From the NCBI RefSeq assembly GCF_000282575.1, contig NZ_AKJA01000106.1, forward strand, positions 1 to 34,457: 34,457 nt of DNA, written 5' to 3'. The DNA comes from Herbaspirillum sp. YR522 (lineage in GTDB: Bacteria > Pseudomonadota > Gammaproteobacteria > Burkholderiales > Burkholderiaceae_D). The stretch's first letter is position 1, and each line of letters opens with the position of its first letter. Of the stretch, positions 1 through 7,656 are shown in pieces. The translations under genes and the position numbers were made by a program. Under the pieces are notes generated by a model that had not been told where the DNA came from, did not search any database, and saw only the letters and a list, made by a program, of their open reading frames with translations.

Positions 1-280
1 GGCAGCGCCTGCCGGCGACATATCCACCGCCGCGACCTGCCAGGTGCGCCGGCAGATATGCACATATTTTGTGAGCAAGACTGTGGAAAACGTTCTGACA
101 TCCCACCCAAGTCCTTGATTGATAACGCTTTTTCCGGCGCGCCACAATGTGCGTCAATGGGAGGCAGCCAGCAAGGGCCGCTGCACGCGGTGCAATGCCT
201 GACGGGATATCCACATAGGGTGTGTGCAAGCTTGTGGATAATGCCCTGGCAATCGACCCAAGTCATTGATCGATAAGCGA
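1..280. other. Gene-free region with DnaA-box and IHF-like sites
   Basis: No convincing gene is seen here. The DnaA box consensus TTATCCACA occurs exactly on the minus strand at 233-241. Variants with one mismatch lie at 207-215 (ATATCCACA, plus) and 82-90 (TTTTCCACA, minus), and a weaker one at 20-28. A block at about 81-128 is repeated imperfectly at 232-279, an offset of 151 bp without gaps. Each copy holds a DnaA box followed by a sequence like the IHF consensus WATCAANNNNTTR on the minus strand: exact at 108-120, one mismatch at 259-271. A 9-bp inverted repeat (9-17 with 47-55) lies at the left edge. DnaA boxes with IHF sites are known from replication origins and from DnaA-titrating or reactivating loci such as datA and DARS. 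That this is one of them is inference; no dnaA, rpmH or rep gene is in the window. Confidence 0.4.
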
Positions 281-325
281 AATGTCAACCAGGGCAGCAA
301 ATGGGCAAAGCCCGTGTCAAGGACG

Positions 326-359
326 AAAAAAAGGCCTGCGACGACAAGCATCGCAGGCC
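326..359 (-). terminator. Rho-independent terminator, minus strand
   Basis: A perfect 9-bp stem (GGCCTGCGA at 333-341 with TCGCAGGCC at 351-359) is followed, reading the minus strand, by seven T residues (complement of 326-332). It lies about 230 bp downstream of the DUF2026-like gene and is the first strong terminator for that transcript. Confidence 0.75.
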
Positions 360-521
360 CAGCGATCTGCAACAACGGCAGAGGAGACAGCGTCAATCCT
401 AAGCCCGGCATGTGACACCGCAATGACCTGGACCCGGTGCCGACGATGTCACGCTGGCGTCATATGCCGCCGCTATGCTGATGGTTCTTGCGGTACATGC
501 AACCGATATGCATGACCGCAC

Positions 522-549
522 GGTGTGTTGGACTCGCGTCCAGCACACC
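522..549. repeat. Inverted repeat (12-bp stem)
   Basis: The 28 bases form a stem of 12 pairs (one G-T pair) around a TCGC loop, about 37 bp downstream of the DUF2026-like stop codon. No T-run follows on either strand, so it may be a processing or protection hairpin rather than a terminator. Confidence 0.45.
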
Positions 550-585
550 CTCCTTACGGGGCCTCGCTGCCCCTCCCCGCCCTCG

Positions 586-1266
586 CTACCAGACGCCGTC
601 GACCGCCGTGCCGATCAGGCCGATACGGCTGATCTCGCCTTCGGCCCCTTGCAGTGCGAGGTCGTCCGGCATGCTCCTGGGTGGCTTGCGATACCAGTCG
701 AGACACACTTCGGACAGGTTGGTCAACGCCTTCTTGGCCATGAACTGCTGCAGCATGCTGCGCGTCAACGCCAGGTCGGCCGCCAGGAAGAAATCGCCCG
801 GCGCGGCCAGCGCGGTGTGCGATGCACTCATGCGCGCCAGGTTCTTCTGGAACATGCGACGCGGCACCGGCATGGCATGGCCGGCCGCATCCAGCAACTC
901 CTGGAACACCGGTGCCATGAAATCGATGGCGTAGCCGTCGCATTGCACCCAGGCGTGAAAGGCGTCGTGATCGCTGCTGATGGCGCCATCGCCGCCAATG
1001 CTGCCGAACGACAAGGCCGCACCCTGGGCACGATCGACCAGGTAGAAGGCCGCGCCGGCGACCGGAAACGCATTGCGCTTGTAGAACTTCTTGAGAATCT
1101 GGGCGGCAGTGACGCTAAAGAAAAACGACGCCGCCGGAATATCGGCCTCGACACTGCTCAATACGGAATGGATGACACGGAAGATGCGCTGGTAATCGGC
1201 CAGCGGAATCAGCGGGCGCGTCGGCGACGCGCTGGAAGATGAATTTTGCATGCGATATTTTCGCAT
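586..1266 (-). CDS. DUF2026-like protein of unknown function
   Basis: A soluble protein of about 226 residues, with no signal peptide or membrane segment visible. The stretch beginning LADYQRIFRVIHSVL, then SFFFSVTAAQILKKFY and later HDAFHAWVQCDGYAIDFMAP, resembles the DUF2026 family as I remember it; the family name is from memory. Its biochemical function is not known to me. The HAWVQCDGYAIDFMAP region, with a His and Cys close together and an Asp further on, recalls a papain-like or transglutaminase-like core, but this is speculative. The start is uncertain: ATG at 1266 or 1251, or TTG at 1314, none with a clear Shine-Dalgarno sequence. It is a single-gene unit on the strand opposite to the T3SS and is followed by the terminator at 326-359. 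Confidence 0.6.
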   Translation of the reverse strand: MRKYRMQNSSSSASPTRPLIPLADYQRIFRVIHSVLSSVEADIPAASFFFSVTAAQILKKFYKRNAFPVAGAAFYLVDRAQGAALSFGSIGGDGAISSDHDAFHAWVQCDGYAIDFMAPVFQELLDAAGHAMPVPRRMFQKNLARMSASHTALAAPGDFFLAADLALTRSMLQQFMAKKALTNLSEVCLDWYRKPPRSMPDDLALQGAEGEISRIGLIGTAVDGVW

Positions 1267-1391
1267 GGAATGCAACCGGACCGGCTCGCCGTTGACTGCG
1301 TCGGCCCCGCACAAAAATAACTATGTACCCCGTCGCCGTCGATGCGCTGGATATCGTTTAGGCAAACGCAAATCGATACCAGGAGCAACCG

Positions 1392-1766
1392 ATGGCGCAC
1401 ACCACTTCATTCCCCGCGCACGCCCGGCGCCAGTCCAGCGGCACGGCCTGCGGCAACGGCGTTTGTTTGAACGATTATCAGTTGCCGAAACGGCTCCCGG
1501 GCAACAAATATCGGCCAGCTCGTCGCAACGACTTCGACGCCGCCCATCTCGCTGGGGGCAACGCGACATCGGAAAACATCCGGCCATGCACCTGCGATGA
1601 CGTAGCGCCGCAACATTACCCGATGCAAGCCCGCGCACGGCTGGCATCAGTGTGTCCGGCACCGCGCCCCGCCGCCAGCAACGCCGCGCCAGGCCGCATC
1701 GCCTCGCACGTTATTCATAAAATATCTTGTTATCAGAGACACAATCAAACTTTATTAATTCTATAA
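1392..1766 (+). CDS. Possible small hypothetical protein
   Basis: An open frame of 124 codons is preceded by a good Shine-Dalgarno sequence (AGGAG, six bases before the ATG). The product is rich in Arg, Ala, His and Asn, with no domain or membrane segment I recognise. Third codon positions are moderately GC-rich at first but turn AT-rich in the last 20 codons, where the frame runs into the AT-rich island. Its stop codon lies inside an AT-rich hairpin followed by T residues. It could be a real small gene, a decayed gene, or chance; the ribosome binding site is the main support. Confidence 0.25.
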   Translation: MAHTTSFPAHARRQSSGTACGNGVCLNDYQLPKRLPGNKYRPARRNDFDAAHLAGGNATSENIRPCTCDDVAPQHYPMQARARLASVCPAPRPAASNAAPGRIASHVIHKISCYQRHNQTLLIL

Positions 1767-1983
1767 ATTAATAGTTTTTTGTCTAACCGGCTATCGGCCT
1801 TATTTCATGGGCCCTGCATCGCTTTTCAATATTTGCGGGCAGTTTAAATTCACTAATTTTTATGATGTTTTTTTCAGCTAACCTGACTCCTGAAAAAGTA
1901 TTACCGCATAACAAATTCAACCGCCGAACACCCGATTTTCAATGACTCATGCGGGCCATCAAAACCTGACTAACGGAGTGATG
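1720..1983 (+). promoter_or_regulatory. AT-rich upstream region of the T3SS operon, with operator-like repeat
   Basis: This stretch is far richer in A and T than anything around it and lies directly upstream of the first gene of the secretion locus. It contains a perfect 8-bp inverted repeat (TTTTTCAG at 1870-1877, CTGAAAAA at 1890-1897) whose arms are 20 bp apart centre to centre, about two helical turns, as expected for a dimeric regulator. A TATGAT hexamer at 1861-1866 could be a -10 element, but I find no convincing -35. I see no hrp box, PIP box or tts box. AT-rich upstream DNA of this kind is a usual target of H-NS-like silencers; that role here is inferred. Confidence 0.4.
1754..1780 (+). 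terminator. AT-rich hairpin with T-run
   Basis: ATTAATT at 1754-1760 pairs perfectly with AATTAAT at 1766-1772 around a five-base loop, followed by AG and six T (1775-1780). The stem has no G-C pair, so it would be a weak terminator. It could instead be a binding site in the AT-rich region ahead of the T3SS. Confidence 0.3.
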
Positions 1984-2265
1984 ATGCATCTAAGAAGAAC
2001 CACGCGCGCCTCATTGTTTTCGCCATTGCAACGCTCGATTCGCATCCATGGCGTCAGCACCTGCCTGCGCATCGAGAAGATCTACTGGGACATCCTTTCC
2101 AACCTGGCGCGGCGAGAGAAGACGCCATTGAGCACCATGCTGTCGGACTGGGATATCCAGGCCCGCACCAATCACGATGAGATAAAGAATTTCAGCGCAT
2201 ACGTTCGCGTCAGGTGCGTCGCGCATCTGTTGCAGCAAATGCAGACCGAAAACATCGCCTTGTAA
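1984..2265 (+). CDS. Ribbon-helix-helix domain protein, putative T3SS regulator
   Basis: A basic protein of 93 residues. The central part, SIRIHGVSTCLRIEKIYWDI followed by LSNLARREKTPLSTMLSDWD, fits the RHH_4 type of ribbon-helix-helix DNA-binding fold: a beta strand with alternating residues, then a helix with a conserved Trp, a turn and a second helix. Such proteins bind DNA as dimers. The start was set at 1984 because GGAG at 1975-1978 lies five bases before it; in-frame ATGs at 1981 and 1942 are less well placed. The gene ends 33 bp before sctC on the same strand, so it is probably the first gene of the secretion operon and may regulate it, perhaps through the inverted repeat at 1870-1897. 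This regulatory role is inferred from position; none of the well-known T3SS regulator types (AraC, HrpL, two-component) is present. Confidence 0.6.
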   Translation: MHLRRTTRASLFSPLQRSIRIHGVSTCLRIEKIYWDILSNLARREKTPLSTMLSDWDIQARTNHDEIKNFSAYVRVRCVAHLLQQMQTENIAL

Positions 2266-2298
2266 CGACAACACTTCACGCTCACCAGCCAGCCCACT

Positions 2299-3996
2299 AT
2301 GCCCGCGTACCTTCGCCCCTTGCCCCGCCGGACCATGGCCGCAGCCGTATTGCTGACGTTTTCGGCTGCGCTGGCCCATGCCGCGCCGATCCCCTGGCAT
2401 AGCCACCGGTTCAATTACCGTGCCGACGGCACGCCACTGCGCCAGGTACTGGCCGACCTGATCGCCAGCCAGGGCTTGTCGATCAACATCGATGCTTCCC
2501 TCAACGGCAAGGTCAGCGGCGTCTTCAGCGAGTCGGCACCGGCAACGTTCGAGAAGCTGTTGAAGACCAATGGCCTGGTGGCGTATTTCGACGGCAAGAC
2601 GGTGCATGTCTCTTCCGGCGCCGAGATCCGCGAACGCATTTTCAGCATCACGCCCCTGACCGCGGCCGATGTGCGCAACGAACTGGCGAGGATGAACCTG
2701 GACGAGCCACAGTTCCCGCTACGGTTCTCGCAAAGTTCGGCGACCCTGACCGCGCCGGCGATCTATGGCGACATGGTGGCCCTGGCCATCGGCAATGCCC
2801 GCCAGCATGCCCTGTCGCTGCAACGGCAGGACCAGACCGCGATCCGCGTCTTCCCGCTCAAGCATGCGCTGGCCCAGGACACGACCTATCAGGTCGGTGG
2901 CCGCGACTTTCCCGTTCCCGGCGTAGCATCGCTGCTGCGCACGCTGATGGCGGGCGCCACCACCTCGGCGCCAGCGACCGCGCCGCCGGGCGGCAATGGC
3001 CCGCTGCCCGGCCTGGCCGGCCAGGGGCTAGCCGCGCAGGGACGCGCCCGGCAGGGGTTGGCGCCATCGGTGGCGACCATGCCCGGGGGCACGGTCGCAG
3101 ACATGCCGGCGGCCAGCGCGCCACCGGCCGAGAGCACTGCGCAGGTGGTGGCTTCGCGCGCCAACATCACCGCCGATGTCAGGACCAATTCGGTGCTGGT
3201 CTACGACACCTCGGCCATGATGCCGCATTACGAACGCACCATCGCCCTGCTGGACCGGCCGCAAGACCTGGTGGAAATCGAGGCCGAGGTCATCGAACTG
3301 GAAGAAAGCGCGGCCGAACGACTCGGGGTGCAATGGAGCGGCCGGACATCGCTGTCGCTGCCCGGCATGAACAGCGCCGCCGCCAGCCTGTCGACCATCG
3401 TCGGCAGCGACAGCCAGGCTTTCCAGCTGCGCCTGCATGCGTTGCAGACCGAAAACAAGGCGCGCATCACATCCCGGCCGCGCGTGCTCACGCTCAACAA
3501 CAGCCAGGCCGTCATCGGCAGCCAGCAACGCATTCACGTCAGGGTGGCCGGTGAGCGCCACGCCGACCTCTACCCGGTCGATGCCGGCCTGGCGCTGCGG
3601 GTCACGCCGCTGATCGTCGAGGACGGCGCCGCCGGGCGCAAGGTGCGGCTGTCGATCCAGATCGACGACGGTGACTTCAGCCAGGATATCGCCACCGACA
3701 ATATTCCCTCGGTGCGCAATAACTACATCGCGACCCAGGCCGTGGTGGGCGAAGGCGATAGCCTGCTCATCGGTGGCTATCACCTCCAGCAGCAACGCAG
3801 CGGGCTGGCCAAGATACCGCTGCTGGGCGACATCCCACTGATCGGTGGCCTGTTCCGTTTTCGCCAGGACAACGGCCGCCGCGTCGAACGGCTGTTTCGC
3901 ATCACGCCACGACTGGCGCCGGCGCTGGCGCCCGAGCCGAACCTTGATGTCACGCCACCCGAGGTGTTGCGCGACGTGCCGGACCGGTTGCCATGA
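2299..3996 (+). CDS. sctC: Type III secretion outer membrane secretin SctC
   Basis: Forms the multimeric outer membrane ring of the T3SS. The 565-residue product begins with a signal peptide (about 1-28, ending AALAHA). Periplasmic N-domains follow: N0 about 35-105 (NYRADGTPLRQVLADLIASQ) and N1 about 112-185. A Pro/Gly/Ala-rich linker at about 219-285 precedes the secretin beta-barrel domain (about 290-540). The classical secretin end motif is clear: LLGDIPLIGGLF at about 508-519. Length is close to that of YscC-type secretins. The start lacks a strong ribosome binding site; an in-frame ATG at 2335 would shorten the n-region of the signal peptide. The stop overlaps the start of sctD (ATGA), showing translational coupling. 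The flexible linker is longer than I expect. No pilotin-type lipoprotein is seen nearby. Confidence 0.93.
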   Translation: MPAYLRPLPRRTMAAAVLLTFSAALAHAAPIPWHSHRFNYRADGTPLRQVLADLIASQGLSINIDASLNGKVSGVFSESAPATFEKLLKTNGLVAYFDGKTVHVSSGAEIRERIFSITPLTAADVRNELARMNLDEPQFPLRFSQSSATLTAPAIYGDMVALAIGNARQHALSLQRQDQTAIRVFPLKHALAQDTTYQVGGRDFPVPGVASLLRTLMAGATTSAPATAPPGGNGPLPGLAGQGLAAQGRARQGLAPSVATMPGGTVADMPAASAPPAESTAQVVASRANITADVRTNSVLVYDTSAMMPHYERTIALLDRPQDLVEIEAEVIELEESAAERLGVQWSGRTSLSLPGMNSAAASLSTIVGSDSQAFQLRLHALQTENKARITSRPRVLTLNNSQAVIGSQQRIHVRVAGERHADLYPVDAGLALRVTPLIVEDGAAGRKVRLSIQIDDGDFSQDIATDNIPSVRNNYIATQAVVGEGDSLLIGGYHLQQQRSGLAKIPLLGDIPLIGGLFRFRQDNGRRVERLFRITPRLAPALAPEPNLDVTPPEVLRDVPDRLP

Positions 3997-5183
3997 GCGC
4001 GACCGACCTGCAAGCGGGCCCGCCCCCGGCGGACCAGTTGATGGGGCCACCGGCGCCCGAACCGCTGCCCTCGTCCAGCCTGTACCTGTACATCGACAAC
4101 GGCAAGCACCAAGGCGCCCGGGTCGAACTCGAGCCTGGCCAGGTGCTGTCCATCGGCAGCGTGCTCGAGGCCGACATCTACCTCACCGATGCCGGGGTAG
4201 CGCCGCTTCACGCGAGCATCGAGCGCATCGGCCAAAGCACCCGCTGGCAGGCCGGCCAGGCACCGATCTCGTTGTTCGGTCTCACCCTGCCCGCAGGCAA
4301 GAGCCAATTGCTGGGTTGCGACGGCGAAGTCGGCATCGGCCCGGTGAAGATGGTCGTGGCCGGCGCCGAACGCGACCCGCAGCAAGCGCGGCGCGCGCAC
4401 GGCGCACTGTTGCGACAACGCGCGCCATTGCGCTATGTGCTGTTCGAATGGCGGCGCCTGTCGGCCGGCGTGCGCCTGGGCCTGGGCTGCGCCACGCTGG
4501 CCATGGCGCTGTTGGGGGTGGCCCTGACTCGCGACCATCCCGGCCCCACCGTAGAGAGCGTCCAGGAACTGGCCACCCACATGCGGCGGGTGTTCCCGCA
4601 CGTCAAGGTGGGGCTCGACGAACAGCAGGCTGCCGTGGTCTACACCGGCTATGTCGACCAGCACCAGGACCTGGAACGCCTGCGATTGCAGGCATGGAAT
4701 ATCAGCACCGATATCCCGCTCATCCGGGTCTTCGCCATGAGCGAGATCGCAGCGGCGGCGCGCACCCACCTCGACCGCATCTATCGCTCGGCGCATGTGC
4801 GCGTCACCGGCCCCGGCACGCTGCTGGCCGAGGTCCCCGCGGACGAGCCTGCCAAGTCGCTCGATGCCTGGGATTTCGAGGCCGTCGCCGCAGCCGCGCG
4901 GCGCAATATCCCGGGGCTGCTGAAACTGGAAGTGGTAGCGGTGCGCACCGAACTCAAGCAGGCCCAATCGGTGCCACTGGCGCAACTGGGACTGAACCTG
5001 GTGACCGGTCCGTCCGGCACCTACCTGCGCGGCAAGAACGGCGAGCAGCTGTTTGCCGGCGCCGTCATCAAGGAAGGCACCCTGCTGAAGATAGATCCCT
5101 GCAAGGTCCTGCTGCATCCAGCCGGCACCGAGGTCATCTATCGATTCGTCAACATGGAGATCAACAATGCGTATTGCAGATAA
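3993..5183 (+). CDS. sctD: T3SS inner membrane ring protein SctD
   Basis: SctD builds the outer of the two inner membrane rings and links to the secretin. The 396-residue product has a Pro-rich leader (about 1-28) and a cytoplasmic FHA-like domain (about 29-125; motif DIYLTDAGVAPLHASIERIG matches the FHA-like fold of the YscD family). One membrane helix follows at about 159-178 (GLGCATLAMALLGVAL), then periplasmic ring-building domains. The bitopic plan with an N-terminal FHA-like domain is diagnostic. It starts inside the sctC stop and overlaps the next gene by 17 bases. Confidence 0.88.
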   Translation: MSATDLQAGPPPADQLMGPPAPEPLPSSSLYLYIDNGKHQGARVELEPGQVLSIGSVLEADIYLTDAGVAPLHASIERIGQSTRWQAGQAPISLFGLTLPAGKSQLLGCDGEVGIGPVKMVVAGAERDPQQARRAHGALLRQRAPLRYVLFEWRRLSAGVRLGLGCATLAMALLGVALTRDHPGPTVESVQELATHMRRVFPHVKVGLDEQQAAVVYTGYVDQHQDLERLRLQAWNISTDIPLIRVFAMSEIAAAARTHLDRIYRSAHVRVTGPGTLLAEVPADEPAKSLDAWDFEAVAAAARRNIPGLLKLEVVAVRTELKQAQSVPLAQLGLNLVTGPSGTYLRGKNGEQLFAGAVIKEGTLLKIDPCKVLLHPAGTEVIYRFVNMEINNAYCR

Positions 5184-5820
5184 GGAAAAACGTAGCCCAT
5201 TGGGACTGTTGGGACTGCTCGACATCGAGCGGCGCCTGGCGAACTCGCAAGGCTCGGCGCTGGCCCAGCAAATCGACCAGCAGTTGCAGGCTTGCCTGAA
5301 GGAGCATGTACGCGGCAGCCGCACCGACGAGATGCAGCTGGCACGCCGTCACGCGATGCTGGCCGAATTGTGTCAGCTGGGCAGTTATGTGATGGCACTC
5401 ACGGGCTTGCCCAACCGGTCCAGCGCCGGCGCATCGGTGGCCATCGACGAGTCGGCCCTACGCGAGCTGCTCGAGGAGCTCGGCCACCTGGCCCGGGTGC
5501 GCCTGTGGACCGCCCAGAGCGAACAGATCTTCGACCTGCTGGTGCGGCTGTACGGCGATCATCCGGGGGGCTACCTGGGACAGGCGATGCTGCGACTGGA
5601 AAACGGCCACTTCCGCGAGGCCAGCGCACTGTTCGACATCGTCGAACGCCTGGCGCCAGGCAACCAGCAGGCCTGCCTCGGCATGGGCATGCTGCATCTG
5701 CTGTCGGGGCAGTCGCGCCAGGCCGTCGATTGCCTGTCGCCTTTGCGCCAGGACAGCGGCCAGAACGGCCGCATCGCGCGCGCCATGCTGTCGCTGCCCG
5801 AACTTCGCGCCTACACCTGA
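5167..5820 (+). CDS. Predicted fused needle-chaperone protein (YscE-like plus YscG-like TPR)
   Basis: A soluble 217-residue helical protein. Residues about 17-77 (DIERRLANSQGSALAQQIDQ and on, with RGSRTDEMQ) resemble the small co-chaperone YscE/PscE in length, helical hairpin plan and the Arg-Gly turn. After a Ser/Ala-rich linker (about 80-93), residues about 94-217 form tandem TPR-type helices (GGYLGQAMLRLENGHFREAS; QQACLGMGMLHLLSGQSRQA) like YscG/PscG. In Yersinia and Pseudomonas these two separate proteins together hold the needle subunit before export. The gene sits where yscE-F-G would be in the C-D-E-F-G-H-I order, and no needle gene lies between the two halves. The start has a GGAG in the sctD end. 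The alternative is a single HrpB1/HrpK-type TPR protein with an unrelated N-terminal extension. The similarity is judged by eye from memory. Confidence 0.6.
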   Translation: MRIADKEKRSPLGLLGLLDIERRLANSQGSALAQQIDQQLQACLKEHVRGSRTDEMQLARRHAMLAELCQLGSYVMALTGLPNRSSAGASVAIDESALRELLEELGHLARVRLWTAQSEQIFDLLVRLYGDHPGGYLGQAMLRLENGHFREASALFDIVERLAPGNQQACLGMGMLHLLSGQSRQAVDCLSPLRQDSGQNGRIARAMLSLPELRAYT

Positions 5821-5861
5821 TATCGCCGTTACCCCTCAACCATTGAAAAAAGGCTGCCGAC

Positions 5862-6188
5862 ATGATCGAAAACATGCCCACCTCGTTGTTCTCCCATAAT
5901 CACCTGCAGCAGGTGCAGCAGGTGCAGCCAGTGCCGGCGCTACGCCCCGCCGACGACAGCCCGGCCCGCAACGCCAGCGCCCTCGGCAGCATGGTAAAGG
6001 GCATCCAGGAGCGACTGCGCCTGTCCTACAACGACGTCCTCCAGCCGCTGGGTCAACTGCAGGACATGAAGCCGGCGGATATGCTGATGCTGCAGGCCAG
6101 GCTTGCCACCCACTCGGCCCGGGTCACGATAGTCAAGAGTATCGCCGACGAATGCTCGCGTGCGGTCAATACCCTCGTCAATCGCTGA
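5862..6188 (+). CDS. sctI: T3SS inner rod protein SctI
   Basis: A small 108-residue protein without a signal peptide. The C-terminal half (about 41-108) matches the YscI/EscI/HrpB inner-rod pattern: a helix LGSMVKGIQERLRLSY, then PADMLMLQARLATHSARVTI and a final helix ending CSRAVNTLVNR, comparable to the LxxQ...vxveLxxKvvskatqnidtLl core of the family. SctI forms the rod or adaptor that anchors the needle in the export apparatus. The N-terminal 35 residues are Gln- and Pro-rich and probably disordered, as expected for an exported early substrate. It lies between the chaperone-like gene and sctJ, the usual place of sctI. Confidence 0.75.
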   Translation: MIENMPTSLFSHNHLQQVQQVQPVPALRPADDSPARNASALGSMVKGIQERLRLSYNDVLQPLGQLQDMKPADMLMLQARLATHSARVTIVKSIADECSRAVNTLVNR

Positions 6189-6202
6189 TAGGGCACCGTC
6201 GC

Positions 6203-7015
6203 ATGCCACGCCCACGTCGCCTCCTTGCCATCGCAGCCCTGGTCTTGCTTGCCGGGTGCAACGATACGTTGCGCAGCAACCTGTCCGAACGACAGGCCAA
6301 CGAAATCATGGCCATGCTGCAGCAGCACCGCATCACCGCCACGCCGGAGCGCGAACGGGATGGCAGCTGGCGCCTCGAAGTCGCCCCGGACCGGCGTGAA
6401 CTGGCCATCGAGCTGCTCAACGCCTACGAGCTTCCGGGCCAGACCTATTCGGACATGCTGCAGATCTTTCCCAAGGAAGGCTTCATGTCGAGCCCGGTGG
6501 AAGAGCGGGCGCGCTACCAGTACGGCCTGGCGCAGGAACTCGAGAAGACCCTGTCCCACATGGAAGGCGTGGTGCTGGCGCGGGTCCATGTGACCATCCC
6601 GGGCCGCGAGTTCCTCAAGGACGCCAGCAGCCAGCCGGCGTCGGCGTCGATCTTCGTCAAGTACCGCAGCGACATGAGCATGGCCGGCAAGGAAGAGGAT
6701 ATCCGCGACCTGGTGGCCCACAGCATCGGCAACATCCCGCACGAGAACGTCTCGATCATGATGTCGCCGGTCACGCCGAAGCTGGGCAACCCGGCCGCGC
6801 GCATCCGTTCCGGCTGGTTTGGCGTGCATTACCGCGAAGGCAACTGGCTCACGGTGACCCTGCTCTACAGCCTGCCATGGCTGGCGATCCTGGCGTGGCT
6901 GGCATGGCGTGCGTGGCGGTGGCCGGCATGGCGTGGCTGGCACGCCAGATTGTCAGCCCGGCGCGGCCAGGTCGATTCCACAGAGGGCTATTACACCCGC
7001 GCGGAGAAACGATGA
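6203..7015 (+). CDS. sctJ: T3SS inner membrane ring lipoprotein SctJ
   Basis: SctJ forms the inner of the inner membrane rings, paired with SctD. The product (270 residues) starts with a lipoprotein signal peptide with lipobox LLAGC, the lipidated Cys being about residue 18. Two ring-building domains of the YscJ/FliF type follow: LSERQANEIMAMLQQHRITA and later EGVVLARVHVTIPGREF. A C-terminal membrane helix lies at about 217-236 (LLYSLPWLAILAWLAWRAW), then a basic tail. The start at 6203 was chosen because it places the lipobox properly. The stop overlaps the sctK start (ATGA). Confidence 0.93.
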   Translation: MPRPRRLLAIAALVLLAGCNDTLRSNLSERQANEIMAMLQQHRITATPERERDGSWRLEVAPDRRELAIELLNAYELPGQTYSDMLQIFPKEGFMSSPVEERARYQYGLAQELEKTLSHMEGVVLARVHVTIPGREFLKDASSQPASASIFVKYRSDMSMAGKEEDIRDLVAHSIGNIPHENVSIMMSPVTPKLGNPAARIRSGWFGVHYREGNWLTVTLLYSLPWLAILAWLAWRAWRWPAWRGWHARLSARRGQVDSTEGYYTRAEKR

Positions 7016-7656
7016 ACCAGATATTGACCCCATTCACGCCCGCGCATGATGCCGGCATGGCCGACCTGGCGCTGCGGCGCTGGCTGGCGCAACCGGAACT
7101 GGACGCAGCTCCTGGCTGGATCGCCTGCGGTGCGCCTGGCACCTCGCCGCTGCGCGCCCGCCTGGCCGGCATCGAACTGCGCCGGATGCTGCCCGAGCCC
7201 TCCGACCTCGACGCGCTTGAGCGCTGGCACCCCTGGCTGGCCCGGCCCTACGACGAGATCGAGGCCGATCTCATTCGCGCAGCGGCGCTGGCCTTGCAGC
7301 GCCAGATCCAGCGCTGCGTGCATGGCAGTCAGCGCCAGCTCCTGGTCGACACGCTGGGCGTGGATCTCTACCAGGAAGTGATGCAGGCCCAATGGCAGCC
7401 CCAGCAGCTGGCGGCGTTGGACGAGCTGCACCTGCCGGTGCCGCAGTGGCAGGCCTACCGCCAGGTGCTGGCCTGCGGCCTGCACCTGGCGCACCGGGTA
7501 CTGCTGCGGGCATCGCCCTACCTGGCGCAGCGCCTGCTGCTGGTGTTCCCAGCCGATATCGTGCTGCCGCCTGGCGGCGCCGAACCATGGTCCACCGCTG
7601 CCTACGCGCTGGCGTCGAGCCTGCTGCAACCGAAAGCCGACTATGACGATCATTAG
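7012..7656 (+). CDS. sctK: T3SS sorting platform protein SctK
   Basis: A 214-residue cytoplasmic protein. The motif around LERWHPWLARPYDEIEADLI and the later LRASPYLAQRLLLVFPAD fit the YscK/BscK family. SctK joins the SctQ-SctL pods of the sorting platform to the SctD ring. Its sequence is poorly conserved in general, so the call rests on these motifs and on its place between sctJ and sctL. It starts within the sctJ stop and overlaps sctL by 14 bases. Confidence 0.78.
   Translation: MNQILTPFTPAHDAGMADLALRRWLAQPELDAAPGWIACGAPGTSPLRARLAGIELRRMLPEPSDLDALERWHPWLARPYDEIEADLIRAAALALQRQIQRCVHGSQRQLLVDTLGVDLYQEVMQAQWQPQQLAALDELHLPVPQWQAYRQVLACGLHLAHRVLLRASPYLAQRLLLVFPADIVLPPGGAEPWSTAAYALASSLLQPKADYDDH

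Noticed and set aside
1-585. Small open frames at the left edge
   Set aside because: They have no ribosome binding sites or domain features and overlap the DnaA-box region and a terminator.
3780-5324. Long minus-strand frame opposite sctC, sctD and the chaperone-like gene
   Set aside because: It mirrors well-supported genes; its product is Gln/His/Arg-rich as typical for antisense frames in GC-rich DNA.
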